Assembly: GCA_002746605.1 (NCBI GenBank)
Contig: PDPT01000037.1
Location: 1-64,000, forward strand
Direction: 5' to 3'
DNA from: Ignavibacteriota bacterium
GTDB lineage: Bacteria > Bacteroidota > Ignavibacteria > Ignavibacteriales > Melioribacteraceae
Length of the DNA: 64,000 nucleotides
In this document: positions 1 to 8,799 of the stretch, piece after piece
How positions within the stretch are numbered: the first letter of the stretch is position 1
How the letters are laid out: each line of letters opens with the position of its first letter
The notes under the pieces: generated by a model
Told to the model about the DNA's origin: nothing
The model's database searches: none
What the model saw: only the letters and a program-made list of their open reading frames with translations
Program-made: the position numbers and the translations under genes

Positions 1-211
1 AAGAATCAGTAAAATAAATACATGTGGTATTTTTATTTTTTGCATTTTATCACTTTTTTTAAGGTATCACAAAATAAAAGTAATAAAGTTCATTTACAAA
101 GGTAGAGTAAAAAAAAATTTTCCTTTTATGCGATATGTTTAATTCGCATTTTTATTTCTTAACAAATTTTACTTAATGGTAAGTTTACCTAATTAGCACT
201 TCAGAAAGAAA
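1..211. other. Gene-free left edge
   Basis: This is AT-rich sequence downstream of the minus-strand methyltransferase. No open frame, convincing hairpin terminator or repeat was seen. Confidence 0.5.
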
Positions 212-829
212 TCAGATATTCAAGATATTATCCTTATTTTTTTTGCACATATAGGATCGGAAATAACTAAAAATTAATTTTGATTGCTCTTCAATTATAA
301 AATTCGATTCAGTTAAAACATTCGAAAACTGTTCCCAGCTAAATCTCGATTCTTGGGGATGATGAAACTTTAAATATCTATCTACAAACCGAACTCCGTC
401 ATCATTTACTTCACAAATGAACAAATGCCCACCTGTTTTAATAACACGATATAATTCTTTTATTGCTTGTCTCCAATTAGGAACATGGTGTAAAATTCCA
501 AAAACAAAAGTTGCATCAAATTTTTCAGTGGGCTGGCTTATATTTGTAATGTCGTCAATATAGTATTTTGCATATGGATTTTTCTTCTTTGCAATTTCAA
601 TTTGCTCGGGCATATAATCAAATGCTATTAGTTCTTTTGGCGAAAAATTATTTGAAATAAGTTTTGAACTAAAACCTGAACCACAACCGGCATCTAAAAT
701 TGTAGAATTTAAAAGTGTAACCTTTTGTTTTAAGATATATTCCTTAAACCGTTTAAATTCTATATTTTTTTGACTAAACCGCCGAATAGGATTATTCATT
801 GCCATAAATTCCATTTTATTCAATTTCAT
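212..829 (-). CDS. Class I SAM-dependent methyltransferase
   Basis: This 205-residue protein is a small Methyltransf_11-type enzyme that would move a methyl group from S-adenosylmethionine to an unknown substrate. Motif I (ILDAGCGSG) lies at residues 44-52, an acidic motif II region follows, and a FGILHHVP post-motif and a VIKTGGHLFI strand complete the Rossmann core. The ATG is preceded by an AGGAAAG ribosome site, which supports the start. It has no signal peptide, so it is cytosolic. It stands alone, with a 350-base gene-free stretch upstream, and the context does not suggest a substrate. Related enzymes act on quinones, lipids, sugars or proteins, so only the family call is firm. Confidence 0.85.
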   Translation of the reverse strand: MKLNKMEFMAMNNPIRRFSQKNIEFKRFKEYILKQKVTLLNSTILDAGCGSGFSSKLISNNFSPKELIAFDYMPEQIEIAKKKNPYAKYYIDDITNISQPTEKFDATFVFGILHHVPNWRQAIKELYRVIKTGGHLFICEVNDDGVRFVDRYLKFHHPQESRFSWEQFSNVLTESNFIIEEQSKLIFSYFRSYMCKKNKDNILNI

Positions 830-1179
830 AATCTTTCCTAAGTTATTTTAGTTGAACGACTTGTTATGTGATTTCTCGGCAAATTTTAATTGTTTACTAT
901 TATTAAATTTACACAAATTCCTCTTGATTTTCTATATTGGATATGTTGCTTATTTTGGCAGACTAAACTCAAAATCAGCAGGACTTCTAACACCTTTATC
1001 TTCTTATAAATTTCTAACCTCTTACTTGATTATATTCAAAATCTTACCAATGACGTTAGTTTATTTAATCTTAATAACTTTAACATTTAATGATAACAAT
1101 TCCTTTTACATACTAATAAATATCACTAAAAATTTAATAGTTTAACCACATTAAAGGCAAATAAGCAATTAAACATTTT
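830..1179. other. Gene-free stretch, possibly decayed sequence
   Basis: No convincing gene lies here. A plus-strand open frame of 97 codons (852-1145) is rich in Leu, Ile, Phe and Asn, has no ribosome site and resembles translated AT-rich noncoding DNA, so it is not called. A segment near 850-870 weakly resembles one half of an integron attC site, but the matching half is missing. The stretch may be remnant sequence; nothing functional can be supported. Confidence 0.4.
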
Positions 1180-1920
1180 TTAGAATTTATAGCTTAACGA
1201 AATCCCTCTTACATCTTTGTAAATAAAAGGAATTATTGAGTAATTATTTTTGTTCTTGTTGTAAAAATATTCCGCTGTGAAGTAACCGACTGCCGCTCCC
1301 AAGAAAACATCGGTAAACCAATGGTTATCTGAAATCATTCTTTGGTAAGCAGTTATTCCGGCTAATCCGTAAAGCAAAATTGAAGCATAGGTGTTATCAA
1401 AAATTTTGGCTAATATGGTACTTGTTGCAAAAGCTGTTACGGTATGTCCGGAAGTTAGAGAATTATACGCATTATCGGTTTCGAACCAATGAAAGCTGTA
1501 ATTCCCTTTGTTTTTGTAAGGTCTGGCTCTACCAAGGATAAATTTTAACGAACCATTAATTAAACCGCCGACCAAAAGTGATTCAAGTAATGCTTTGCTG
1601 GTTTTTGCAATTCTTTCGTCTTTAAAAATAAAATTTGAAAGATATAGTGTTCCCGTAAATGCTAAATTATAATAAAACTCTCCGTAGTTTTTTCCTATTG
1701 TTTGCAGAGTATTATTTTCAAGAGATTTTTTTTGCAACCTGGTTCTTATCTCGTCATCGAGAAGAAATAGCAGACTAGTTGTTAAAACCGCTGCTCCCGA
1801 TTTATAAAGCAAATTATTAGAAGTTTTTTTTGCTTCATTATTTTGAACTTGAGAATAAACCAAGCTATAAGAGAAGAGTAAAATAGTAAAAATTAATAAG
1901 TAGTTTTTTAATTTGAACAT
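1180..1920 (-). CDS. PAP2-family phosphatase, exported or membrane-bound
   Basis: This 246-residue protein belongs to the PAP2 acid phosphatase superfamily, which removes phosphate from lipid phosphates such as phosphatidic acid or undecaprenyl pyrophosphate. All three catalytic blocks are visible: K126-x6-R133-P134, the SGH block around residues 157-159, and R194-x5-H200-x3-D204. A signal peptide or first membrane helix covers residues 1-24 (ends YSQ), and further hydrophobic segments frame the motifs. Its start overlaps the stop of the upstream Nudix gene by one base (TAATG), so the two are translationally coupled. Undecaprenyl-pyrophosphate or phosphatidate phosphatase are both possible; sequence alone does not decide. 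Confidence 0.85.
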   Translation of the reverse strand: MFKLKNYLLIFTILLFSYSLVYSQVQNNEAKKTSNNLLYKSGAAVLTTSLLFLLDDEIRTRLQKKSLENNTLQTIGKNYGEFYYNLAFTGTLYLSNFIFKDERIAKTSKALLESLLVGGLINGSLKFILGRARPYKNKGNYSFHWFETDNAYNSLTSGHTVTAFATSTILAKIFDNTYASILLYGLAGITAYQRMISDNHWFTDVFLGAAVGYFTAEYFYNKNKNNYSIIPFIYKDVRGISLSYKF

Positions 1921-2381
1921 TAGAGTTTAATTTTTATAAATTTTAAATTTTCTTTGCGAGTTGTAAAGTAATCTTCAATTATTTTTACAGATTTTGCTTG
2001 TCCGGGCCAAGCAAGTAATTTTATTGCTTCTTCTTTATCAACCCATTTATATTCTTGATGTTCACCGGAAATTTTAACCTGTTGGTTATCATTTATAATT
2101 GCTGCAAAAACGGGAACCAATGTAATTGAATCATCGTAATTACTATAAAAAGAGTTTACATTCGGGACAATATACATTTCGTTAACATTAAGATTTGTTT
2201 CTTCTTTAATTTCTCTTATTGCGGTTTCGTAGGCTTTTTCTTCTTTTGCAATCTTTCCCGTAACCATTTGCCAAACATTCGGGTACATTTTGTTTTCCGA
2301 ACGCTTCAATAATAAATATTGAATTTTATCATTTTTAATTTTTATTATATGCGCTTCAATTAAGTTTGATTGTAATTTCAT
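1920..2381 (-). CDS. Nudix hydrolase
   Basis: This 153-residue protein has a Nudix box at residues 42-64: G-x5-E-x7-REIKEE ending in TNL, where the usual Gly near the end is Asn. Nudix enzymes hydrolyse nucleoside diphosphates linked to another moiety, using divalent metal held by the REUxEE glutamates. The short one-domain layout, with LLLKRSEN upstream and a WVDKEEA segment after the box, recalls NudB-like dihydroneopterin triphosphate pyrophosphatases of folate synthesis, but this is inference. It is the first gene of a two-gene unit with the PAP2 phosphatase, overlapping it by one base. It is cytosolic. Confidence 0.85.
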   Translation of the reverse strand: MKLQSNLIEAHIIKIKNDKIQYLLLKRSENKMYPNVWQMVTGKIAKEEKAYETAIREIKEETNLNVNEMYIVPNVNSFYSNYDDSITLVPVFAAIINDNQQVKISGEHQEYKWVDKEEAIKLLAWPGQAKSVKIIEDYFTTRKENLKFIKIKL

Positions 2382-2528
2382 TATGTTTCTCTTGTGTTGA
2401 TTTACTTAAATTATTTTATGCCGATTGGAAAATCGACTTTACGTTGTTATCATTTTTACAATTACATTTTGTCATACTATAAAAAAACAAGAACGCAATA
2501 AACTGTTTTCTACAAACTTTATTTTCCT

Positions 2529-5500
2529 CTAAAAATATGCTCTGGCTTCGGCAGTAAATGTATTTATTACTTTTCCTTTACCTTGTACTCTTCCAGTGTA
2601 TCTTATATTTCCTTGTAAATTCTCAAAAATTCTATAATCAAAATTTGCATGCCAAATATAATTTTTCCCGATTACATTTCCGTTAGTAATTTCATAAGGA
2701 ATTATATTTCCGTTATCCTCAGTCAATAATTCTGTTCGTTCAGCTTCCAAACTTATCCTTCCTTTGTTTTGTAAGGAATAAACTAATCTGATTGCAAATC
2801 TGTTTTCATCAATTATTGTCGGTTTCTCAGGAAATGAGTCTTCAATTCTTCCAACTTTAAAGAGAAATCCCATTTCTACATTACGGTAAGGTCTGTAAGA
2901 AAAATCGGAAGTCAGCTCGTTTGCATTAATTTTTCTCGATCTATTTGTGTTTACCGGAGCAGAAACATTTTCAATTCTATTTACATATTCGGTTTCGTTG
3001 TTAACTTCTTTAATCATTCTAAAATTTATCTTTAAGCTTTTTTTCTTTTGGTATGATTTGTCTAATCCGGAACTATATTGATTAAGATTTTTTCTTTGAT
3101 TGAACCTAAATCTAAAAGATAAATCCCGATTATTTTTCATAAGAAATAAATCCTGTTGAAAAAAATTAAATCCTCTAACAGTTGTTGAATCATTTAGGAA
3201 ATGCTTAAAATTTAAAAGATATATTTTCTTTTGTTCATCAATTCTACTCTGTTCCTCAACTCTATAAGTTGTTTCAGAATTTATAAGTGACAAAGCTTTT
3301 TCAAAAAAATTATTTCCGTTAAAATATTTTTTAAAGTTGATGTTCCACCTTGTATTCAACTTTAGATTTATTACCGGAAACAATTTATCGGTCGGCAGAG
3401 TTGTTAAGATAAAGTCACCTTCGTAAGGATCAATTTTAAATTCACTTTCATCGGCAATTCCGTTTTTGTTCAAATCGCCAAGATAAGAATATCCGCCCAT
3501 TCCTTGTGGCACTCTGAGGAAAATTCTTTCCAATTTTGCGGTTCTTTGGGAAAACGTTTGATAGTAAAAATTGCCCGAAATCATCCTTTTGAAAAAATTC
3601 ATTTTAGTTACAGAACGTATCTGTACTGATTCATTATTTGTAAACCCTAACCTTTTAAATTCTTCCGAGAATTTTTTCTTTCTAAATGAAAAGTTTAAGC
3701 TTGAATTTATTTCTTTTAATTCTCTGAAATTTAATGAATATGTATGAGCATAGGTTTTGGCTTCGGTTTTAAGTATTCCTTTTATAGGAGATTTCTCATC
3801 GATGTATGAATATCTTGCAGTAAAAGTAAACCCTTTAGATAAATTCAACTGCATGAAAGGTGAATATTCCAACAAACCTAAACTATTTTGAGTTAAAGAG
3901 TCTTTATTGATTAGCTTATTATTTTTATCTTCAAGTTTAAACTCAAAACCGGGTTCCAAATTTTCAAATAACAGATATGAAATTCTTCCTTCTTGTCTTA
4001 GCCAATTGGTTTTATTAAGCTTTGACTTGGTCTTTACGAAATCATAATTATAATTAATGTTTAAGTTCCCGATATTTCTTATTGTGTTCTTTGAAAGGAA
4101 TCTTTCAGAATTAAAATTATTCTTTTTCAGGAAGCCATATTTATTTTGTAAATCAATTTTGTTTTCCCAAAAATAACTCAACGTAAACTCTCTTAAAAGT
4201 TCTTTGCTTACAGCATTATCATCAAGATTATAGTTTCTATCAAACTCTATTTCGTTTATTCTATCAATAGTCTTAAACTTTTCATCAATGTTTCTTTGTC
4301 TGAAAGATAAACCGAGTTTTCCAAAATTTTTAATTTCGATAGGTTTAAGTTCCATTAAAATGGAACCGGCAAAACCTGTATTATCATTATCGTCTTTTTC
4401 CGAAAAAACATTTCGATCATAATTGCTCGAAGCAAGTTCCAAGTTCAAATTAATTTTTTCATCAGGCAAATAATTAAAAACAATATTTCCAATCCTGTTT
4501 CTTTCAGGCAAAGGAATAAATTTTATGGGAAGATATTCTCCTTTATTTTTGCCGACATAAACAAACTTGCCAATGCTTGTTCTTTCATAATCGCCGTTAT
4601 TAGCTCCAACAAAACTAAAAGACACATTGTATTTTGAATTTTTCGAACCCGGATTATAGAAATAAAAATTAACTGATTCCGAGTTTATCAATGTATCTTT
4701 TAATTCATAAATACCTATTGAGTCATCGGGTACTTTTACGGCTCCATTTAATGAAGCAAGCAACTTGTTATCTCCACTCTCCTTTAAAATTCTTTTTTCG
4801 TTATCTGAAAAAACTAAATCAATAGGATTATTTTTGTTATCCCCTTCTTGTAGCAGATTAAGTTTCACTTTTAATTTTTCATTAAAAAATGAAACATTAG
4901 AATTTGCCGAAATAAAATTACGCTCATACTTTCTGTTTGTGTATTCAAAATCAATAACAATTCTGCTTAAATTAGTTATTAGAATTTTAGGCATAAAAGT
5001 TACTTCACCGTTAGAGTATTCAATAATGTAATCATTATTTTCGCCTCGCTTCAACAATTTTCCGTCTAAGTAAACCTTTTCGCTTCCTGCAATTATTATT
5101 ATGTCGTTTTCGTTATTTACTCCGTAGAGACGATACGGACCTTGCACTCCGTCTTGTCCGTTAAAATCAACTGAATTAAATTTTCCTTTTGACGAAGCAA
5201 AAGAAAATCCTGCAGTAACATTTTCGAAATTGATTTTGCCGTAAGCACCTTTAAGTTTTCTATTTGTTTTACCAAATTCACCTACATCGGAAACATAATC
5301 ATAATCTCCAAAAATTCCTGTAGCGTTCTTATGTTTAATTTCTATAAAAACTTTATCTAACTCCTCTAATCTTTCGGTATTTCCTTCAGGTTGTATCGGA
5401 GTATTTTCATCAGTTAAAGCTGCAATAATTTCAATTTCATCAGTAACATTTCCCGCAAGATGTAAACGTAATCCGCTGTTTACTTTTAAATCTCTGTTTG

Positions 5501-5969
5501 TACCAAAAGAAAATCCTCTTAAAAGAGTTCCACTGCTTTTTAAGTTTTCACCGAGGATTGATTTTGAACTAAAAGCCGAGTTTTGTTCTTTAACTACGCT
5601 GACAGTATCTTGAAATTTATCGTCAAAAATTTTAACTAATTTTCTTTTTTTATATTCTTTTTTGATATCTAATTTGTAAGATTTATAAGCAACAATTAAT
5701 GTATCGAAGATTGAGTATTCTAGCGAATCAGACAATTTAAGAGAATTATCAGTAAAATTTAAGCTGTAATCTTCTTTTGTAATCTTTCTTTTGTTTATAA
5801 AAACTTCTTCGGAAAAAGGAACAATGCTTACGGCTGAAAGTTCGTAAAAGTTTTCAAAGTTTACTTTAAATGAATCAATTTTTGTATAAATTAAATTTTC
5901 GTTCTGCCCAGAGAGAAAACTTGAGCAAAAGAAAAACAAAAGTAAATATGAAATTTTTTGTATTTGCAA
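2529..5969 (-). CDS. Large exported protein, probable outer-membrane beta-barrel
   Basis: This 1146-residue protein has a signal peptide (hydrophobic residues 8-20, ending SGQ) and a TTG start without a clear ribosome site, so the exact N-terminus is uncertain. A conserved-looking central block (about residues 275-345) contains GPYRLYG, IIAGSEKVYLDG and LLKRGENNDYIIEYSNG, a phrase seen in large surface proteins of Ignavibacteria and related phyla. The remaining sequence has many alternating polar/aromatic strands, and the chain ends in ...AEARAYF with a terminal Phe, as expected of an outer-membrane barrel. No T9SS sorting domain is present. It is monocistronic and divergent from the HerA-like gene. 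Function is unknown. Confidence 0.75.
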   Translation of the reverse strand: MQIQKISYLLLFFFCSSFLSGQNENLIYTKIDSFKVNFENFYELSAVSIVPFSEEVFINKRKITKEDYSLNFTDNSLKLSDSLEYSIFDTLIVAYKSYKLDIKKEYKKRKLVKIFDDKFQDTVSVVKEQNSAFSSKSILGENLKSSGTLLRGFSFGTNRDLKVNSGLRLHLAGNVTDEIEIIAALTDENTPIQPEGNTERLEELDKVFIEIKHKNATGIFGDYDYVSDVGEFGKTNRKLKGAYGKINFENVTAGFSFASSKGKFNSVDFNGQDGVQGPYRLYGVNNENDIIIIAGSEKVYLDGKLLKRGENNDYIIEYSNGEVTFMPKILITNLSRIVIDFEYTNRKYERNFISANSNVSFFNEKLKVKLNLLQEGDNKNNPIDLVFSDNEKRILKESGDNKLLASLNGAVKVPDDSIGIYELKDTLINSESVNFYFYNPGSKNSKYNVSFSFVGANNGDYERTSIGKFVYVGKNKGEYLPIKFIPLPERNRIGNIVFNYLPDEKINLNLELASSNYDRNVFSEKDDNDNTGFAGSILMELKPIEIKNFGKLGLSFRQRNIDEKFKTIDRINEIEFDRNYNLDDNAVSKELLREFTLSYFWENKIDLQNKYGFLKKNNFNSERFLSKNTIRNIGNLNINYNYDFVKTKSKLNKTNWLRQEGRISYLLFENLEPGFEFKLEDKNNKLINKDSLTQNSLGLLEYSPFMQLNLSKGFTFTARYSYIDEKSPIKGILKTEAKTYAHTYSLNFRELKEINSSLNFSFRKKKFSEEFKRLGFTNNESVQIRSVTKMNFFKRMISGNFYYQTFSQRTAKLERIFLRVPQGMGGYSYLGDLNKNGIADESEFKIDPYEGDFILTTLPTDKLFPVINLKLNTRWNINFKKYFNGNNFFEKALSLINSETTYRVEEQSRIDEQKKIYLLNFKHFLNDSTTVRGFNFFQQDLFLMKNNRDLSFRFRFNQRKNLNQYSSGLDKSYQKKKSLKINFRMIKEVNNETEYVNRIENVSAPVNTNRSRKINANELTSDFSYRPYRNVEMGFLFKVGRIEDSFPEKPTIIDENRFAIRLVYSLQNKGRISLEAERTELLTEDNGNIIPYEITNGNVIGKNYIWHANFDYRIFENLQGNIRYTGRVQGKGKVINTFTAEARAYF

Positions 5970-6111
5970 CTATTATTATTAAAATATTCTTAAAATATAT
6001 AAAACTAATTCGGAATGTTTTATAATGCAAGTTAAAATAAAGTTAGGGGAAAAATTTCGTTTGTAAAAGAAATTAGAATTTAGTGAAAATCTTGTAAGTT
6101 TAACAAGCTAT

Positions 6112-6168
6112 ATGAAAGCCAACCGGAGAGAAAAGAAAGATAAAAGTTATGACATTAATGAAACCTAA
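6112..6168 (+). CDS. Possible 18-residue leader peptide
   Basis: An ATG-initiated frame encodes MKANRREKKDKSYDINET and stops 14 bases before the terminator at 6182-6210. It is very basic at its N-terminal half. There is no strong ribosome site; a CTTGT/ACAAG mini-stem lies just upstream (6091-6107). A short frame ending just before a terminator is the layout of an attenuator, but chance occurrence in AT-rich DNA is quite possible. Confidence 0.25.
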   Translation: MKANRREKKDKSYDINET

Positions 6169-6181
6169 AAATTATCTAAGC

Positions 6182-6210
6182 CAGATGCACAGTTCACTGC
6201 ATCTGTTTTT
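6182..6210 (+). terminator. Intrinsic terminator ahead of HerA-like gene
   Basis: An 8-bp perfect stem (CAGATGCA / TGCATCTG) with an 8-base loop is followed by TTTTTCT. It points in the plus direction although no plus-strand gene precedes it, so it must end a short RNA begun inside the divergent region or attenuate the downstream gene. Confidence 0.7.
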
Positions 6211-6286
6211 CTATAATTAAAACACACCTTACAAAAATTTCAAAATATTACTTTATTTTATCTCCTCATTTATTATATTATTCATA

Positions 6287-6292
6287 TATAAT
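6287..6292 (+). promoter_or_regulatory. Possible -10 box for HerA-like gene
   Basis: TATAAT lies 22 bases before the ATG at 6315, but no good -35 hexamer sits at the usual distance. The resulting mRNA leader would be very short and lacks a Shine-Dalgarno site. Confidence 0.3.
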
Positions 6293-6314
6293 CTTAAAAA
6301 TATTAGGCTATAAA

Positions 6315-8726
6315 ATGAATCAATTCGAAAAACTCGGAGCTTTTTATCTCGGTAAAAATTACGATCTGCTATCAAATTCCATTAAAGATGAAATTGTTTT
6401 ATACGACTCCAAAGATTTAACAACGCATGCAATTTGTGTAGGAATGACAGGAAGCGGTAAAACCGGCTTATGTATAGACTTGCTTGAAGAAGCTGCAATT
6501 GATAATATTCCTTCTATCATTATTGATCCTAAAGGTGATATAACAAATTTAATGCTCACATTTCCAGAACTAAAGGGTGAAAATTTTCTCCCGTGGATAA
6601 ACAAATCCGATGCCAAAAGGAAAGAAATGAGTGAAAAAGAATTTGCAGAATCTCAAGCTCAACTTTGGAAAAAAGGCTTAAAGGAATGGGGACAAGATGA
6701 AAGCAGAATACAAATGCTTAAAAATAGTGCGGAGTTTAATATTTATACTCCGGGAAGTAATGCAGGTTTATCTATTTCCATTTTAGATTCTTTTAAAGCT
6801 CCTCCGCAAGAAATCATAGAAGATAATGATATTTTCAGCGATAAAATTTCTTCAACTGTATCAAGTTTACTCGGATTACTCGGAATTGATGCCGATCCGC
6901 TAAAAAGCAAAGAACATATTCTGCTCAGTAATATCTTGCAGCACTTTTGGTTAAACGGAGAAAATTTAGATTTACCAAAAATTATTGAAAATGTTCAAAA
7001 TCCGCCTTTTAATAAAATCGGTGTTTTTAACATAGATTCATTCTATAAGGAAGATGCTCGCTTTGCTCTTGCAATGCAACTCAACAATATTCTTTCTGCA
7101 CCCGGCTTTCAATCTTGGTTAGAAGGCGAACCCTTAGATATTGATAAAATACTTTATAGTGAGCAAGGTAAACCGAGAGTTTCAATATTTTACACGGCGC
7201 ATTTGTCAGATTCCGAAAGGATGTTCTTCACTTCCCTACTGCTAAATCAAGTTTTAAGCTGGATGCGTATGCAATCGGGAACTACAAGTCTTAGAGCTTT
7301 ACTTTATATTGATGAAATTTTCGGTTATCTTCCGCCCGTTGCTAATCCGCCGAGTAAGAAACCATTTTTAACATTACTGAAACAAGCAAGAGCCTTTGGT
7401 TTGGGTTTGGTGCTTGCCACACAAAATCCCGCCGACTTAGATTACAAAAGCTTATCGAATGCAGGGACTTGGTTTCTGGGCAGGTTACAAACTGAACGAG
7501 ATAGAAAAAGAGTCTTAGACGGTTTGGAAGGAGCTTCTTCGGAAGGAAACGATTTTTTTGACCGAAATGAATTAGACAAATTATTATCCAACCTGGATAA
7601 AAGAGTTTTTCTATTGCACAATGTTCACGAAGATAATCCGGTTGTATTTTATACAAGATGGGCAATGTCTTACTTACGCGGACCTTTAACAAGAACACAA
7701 ATTAAATCACTTACAAAACCTGCAAAAAAAGAATATAAAAAATTGAAGCCTCTCTTAAACCCAACGGAAACAATTGTTTCTGCCCCGAGCATTTCAAATA
7801 AAATTAAACAGCTATTTCTTCTGAGAGCTATTAATGAGCCTGATAATTTTTTATACAAACCTTACATTATTGCAATAACCTCTTTAAGATTTTATAATCG
7901 TTCAAAGAAAGTGGATGTTAATAAAAATGCAGGATTCCTTGTTCCTATAACAAATGATATTATTTCGGTAAAATGGTCTGAGACTTCAGAAATAGTTCCC
8001 AATGAAAATATTTTTTCTAAAAAATCTGATAATGCAATTAAATATTCTGAAATGCCAAAAGCAGGAACTAACGAAAAAAATTATTCGAAGTGGGAAGATT
8101 TATTTGAAGACTATATTTCGAGCGAGTATTATTTGGAACTTTATCACAATTCCGAATTTAAATTAACATCGGAACTAAATGAAGGTATAAGAGATTTTAA
8201 GATAAGACTTACCCAAATATCGCGGGAAAAAAGAGATCAAGATATTTCCAAAATCAAAAATAAATATTCGAGGAAAGTTGATATTATCAATAGAAGGATA
8301 AAAAAAGTTAAGGATAAAATTGAAACTGAGAAAGAACAATCGAAACAACAAAAATTTTCTACGGCTATTTCAATAGGTTCAACAATATTAGGAGCACTCT
8401 TCGGCAGCAGAAGATCAACAAAAAGTACAATCAATAAGGCAGGTACGGCTTTTAAATCTGCAGGAAAAATATTTAAGGAATCAAATGATGTTGATAGAGC
8501 TGAAGAAAATTTAATCATCTTAGAGAAACAATTGGAAGAAGTTCAAAATCAATTAGAAGATGAATTATTAGCTTTAGATGAAAAATATAACTCATCAATC
8601 GAACAAATTGAAATATTGAAAATAAGACCAACTAAGTCGAGCATTTCTCTTAAAGTTTTCAATTTGCTTTGGATTCCGCTTGCTGAGGAGGGCTTAAATG
8701 ATATCAATGAAATTGAATTAGTATAG
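6315..8726 (+). CDS. HerA/FtsK-like ATPase with coiled-coil tail
   Basis: This 803-residue protein has a RecA-fold ATPase of the HerA/DUF87/DUF853 type. Walker A is GMTGSGKT at residues 43-50, followed by IIIDPKGD (68-75). Walker B with the catalytic acid is ALLYIDEIFGYLPP (about 328-341), followed by LATQNPADLDYK (367-378) and an Arg-rich GRLQTERDRKR segment that may supply an arginine finger. Such ATPases form hexameric DNA translocases or helicases. Residues about 640-775 form two charged coiled-coil arms around a short Gly/Ala/Ser-rich segment (TILGALFGSRRS), an unusual C-terminus. No NurA-like nuclease or defence partner lies nearby, so its task is unknown. It has no ribosome site and follows a leader terminator. 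Confidence 0.8.
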   Translation: MNQFEKLGAFYLGKNYDLLSNSIKDEIVLYDSKDLTTHAICVGMTGSGKTGLCIDLLEEAAIDNIPSIIIDPKGDITNLMLTFPELKGENFLPWINKSDAKRKEMSEKEFAESQAQLWKKGLKEWGQDESRIQMLKNSAEFNIYTPGSNAGLSISILDSFKAPPQEIIEDNDIFSDKISSTVSSLLGLLGIDADPLKSKEHILLSNILQHFWLNGENLDLPKIIENVQNPPFNKIGVFNIDSFYKEDARFALAMQLNNILSAPGFQSWLEGEPLDIDKILYSEQGKPRVSIFYTAHLSDSERMFFTSLLLNQVLSWMRMQSGTTSLRALLYIDEIFGYLPPVANPPSKKPFLTLLKQARAFGLGLVLATQNPADLDYKSLSNAGTWFLGRLQTERDRKRVLDGLEGASSEGNDFFDRNELDKLLSNLDKRVFLLHNVHEDNPVVFYTRWAMSYLRGPLTRTQIKSLTKPAKKEYKKLKPLLNPTETIVSAPSISNKIKQLFLLRAINEPDNFLYKPYIIAITSLRFYNRSKKVDVNKNAGFLVPITNDIISVKWSETSEIVPNENIFSKKSDNAIKYSEMPKAGTNEKNYSKWEDLFEDYISSEYYLELYHNSEFKLTSELNEGIRDFKIRLTQISREKRDQDISKIKNKYSRKVDIINRRIKKVKDKIETEKEQSKQQKFSTAISIGSTILGALFGSRRSTKSTINKAGTAFKSAGKIFKESNDVDRAEENLIILEKQLEEVQNQLEDELLALDEKYNSSIEQIEILKIRPTKSSISLKVFNLLWIPLAEEGLNDINEIELV

Positions 8727-8799
8727 TTTTTAAAAAGTTTATTCTATATATTTGGGCTCAAAATTTTAATATTTATAAATTAATAATTAAGGAGAAACA

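Larger units (their letters stand above)
5970..6314. other. Divergent intergenic region with leader and terminator
   Basis: These 345 bases separate the divergent 1146-residue exported protein gene and the HerA-like ATPase gene. They contain an 18-codon plus-strand frame (6112-6168), an intrinsic terminator (6182-6210) and a TATAAT box (6287-6292) close to the HerA-like start. The rest is AT-rich with no further clear signal. Confidence 0.5.

Noticed and set aside
850..875. Integron attC-like half site (TAACAAGTCGTTCAA on the minus strand)
   Set aside because: The complementary half and central spacer of an attC are missing, no integrase or cassette array is present, and the flanking genes are ordinary.
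852..1145. 97-codon plus-strand open frame in the gap after the methyltransferase gene
   Set aside because: No ribosome site, composition of translated AT-rich noncoding DNA, no recognisable domain.
6359..8518. Minus-strand open frames inside the HerA-like gene
   Set aside because: They lie antisense to a gene with clear Walker motifs, have no ribosome sites and show biased shadow composition.
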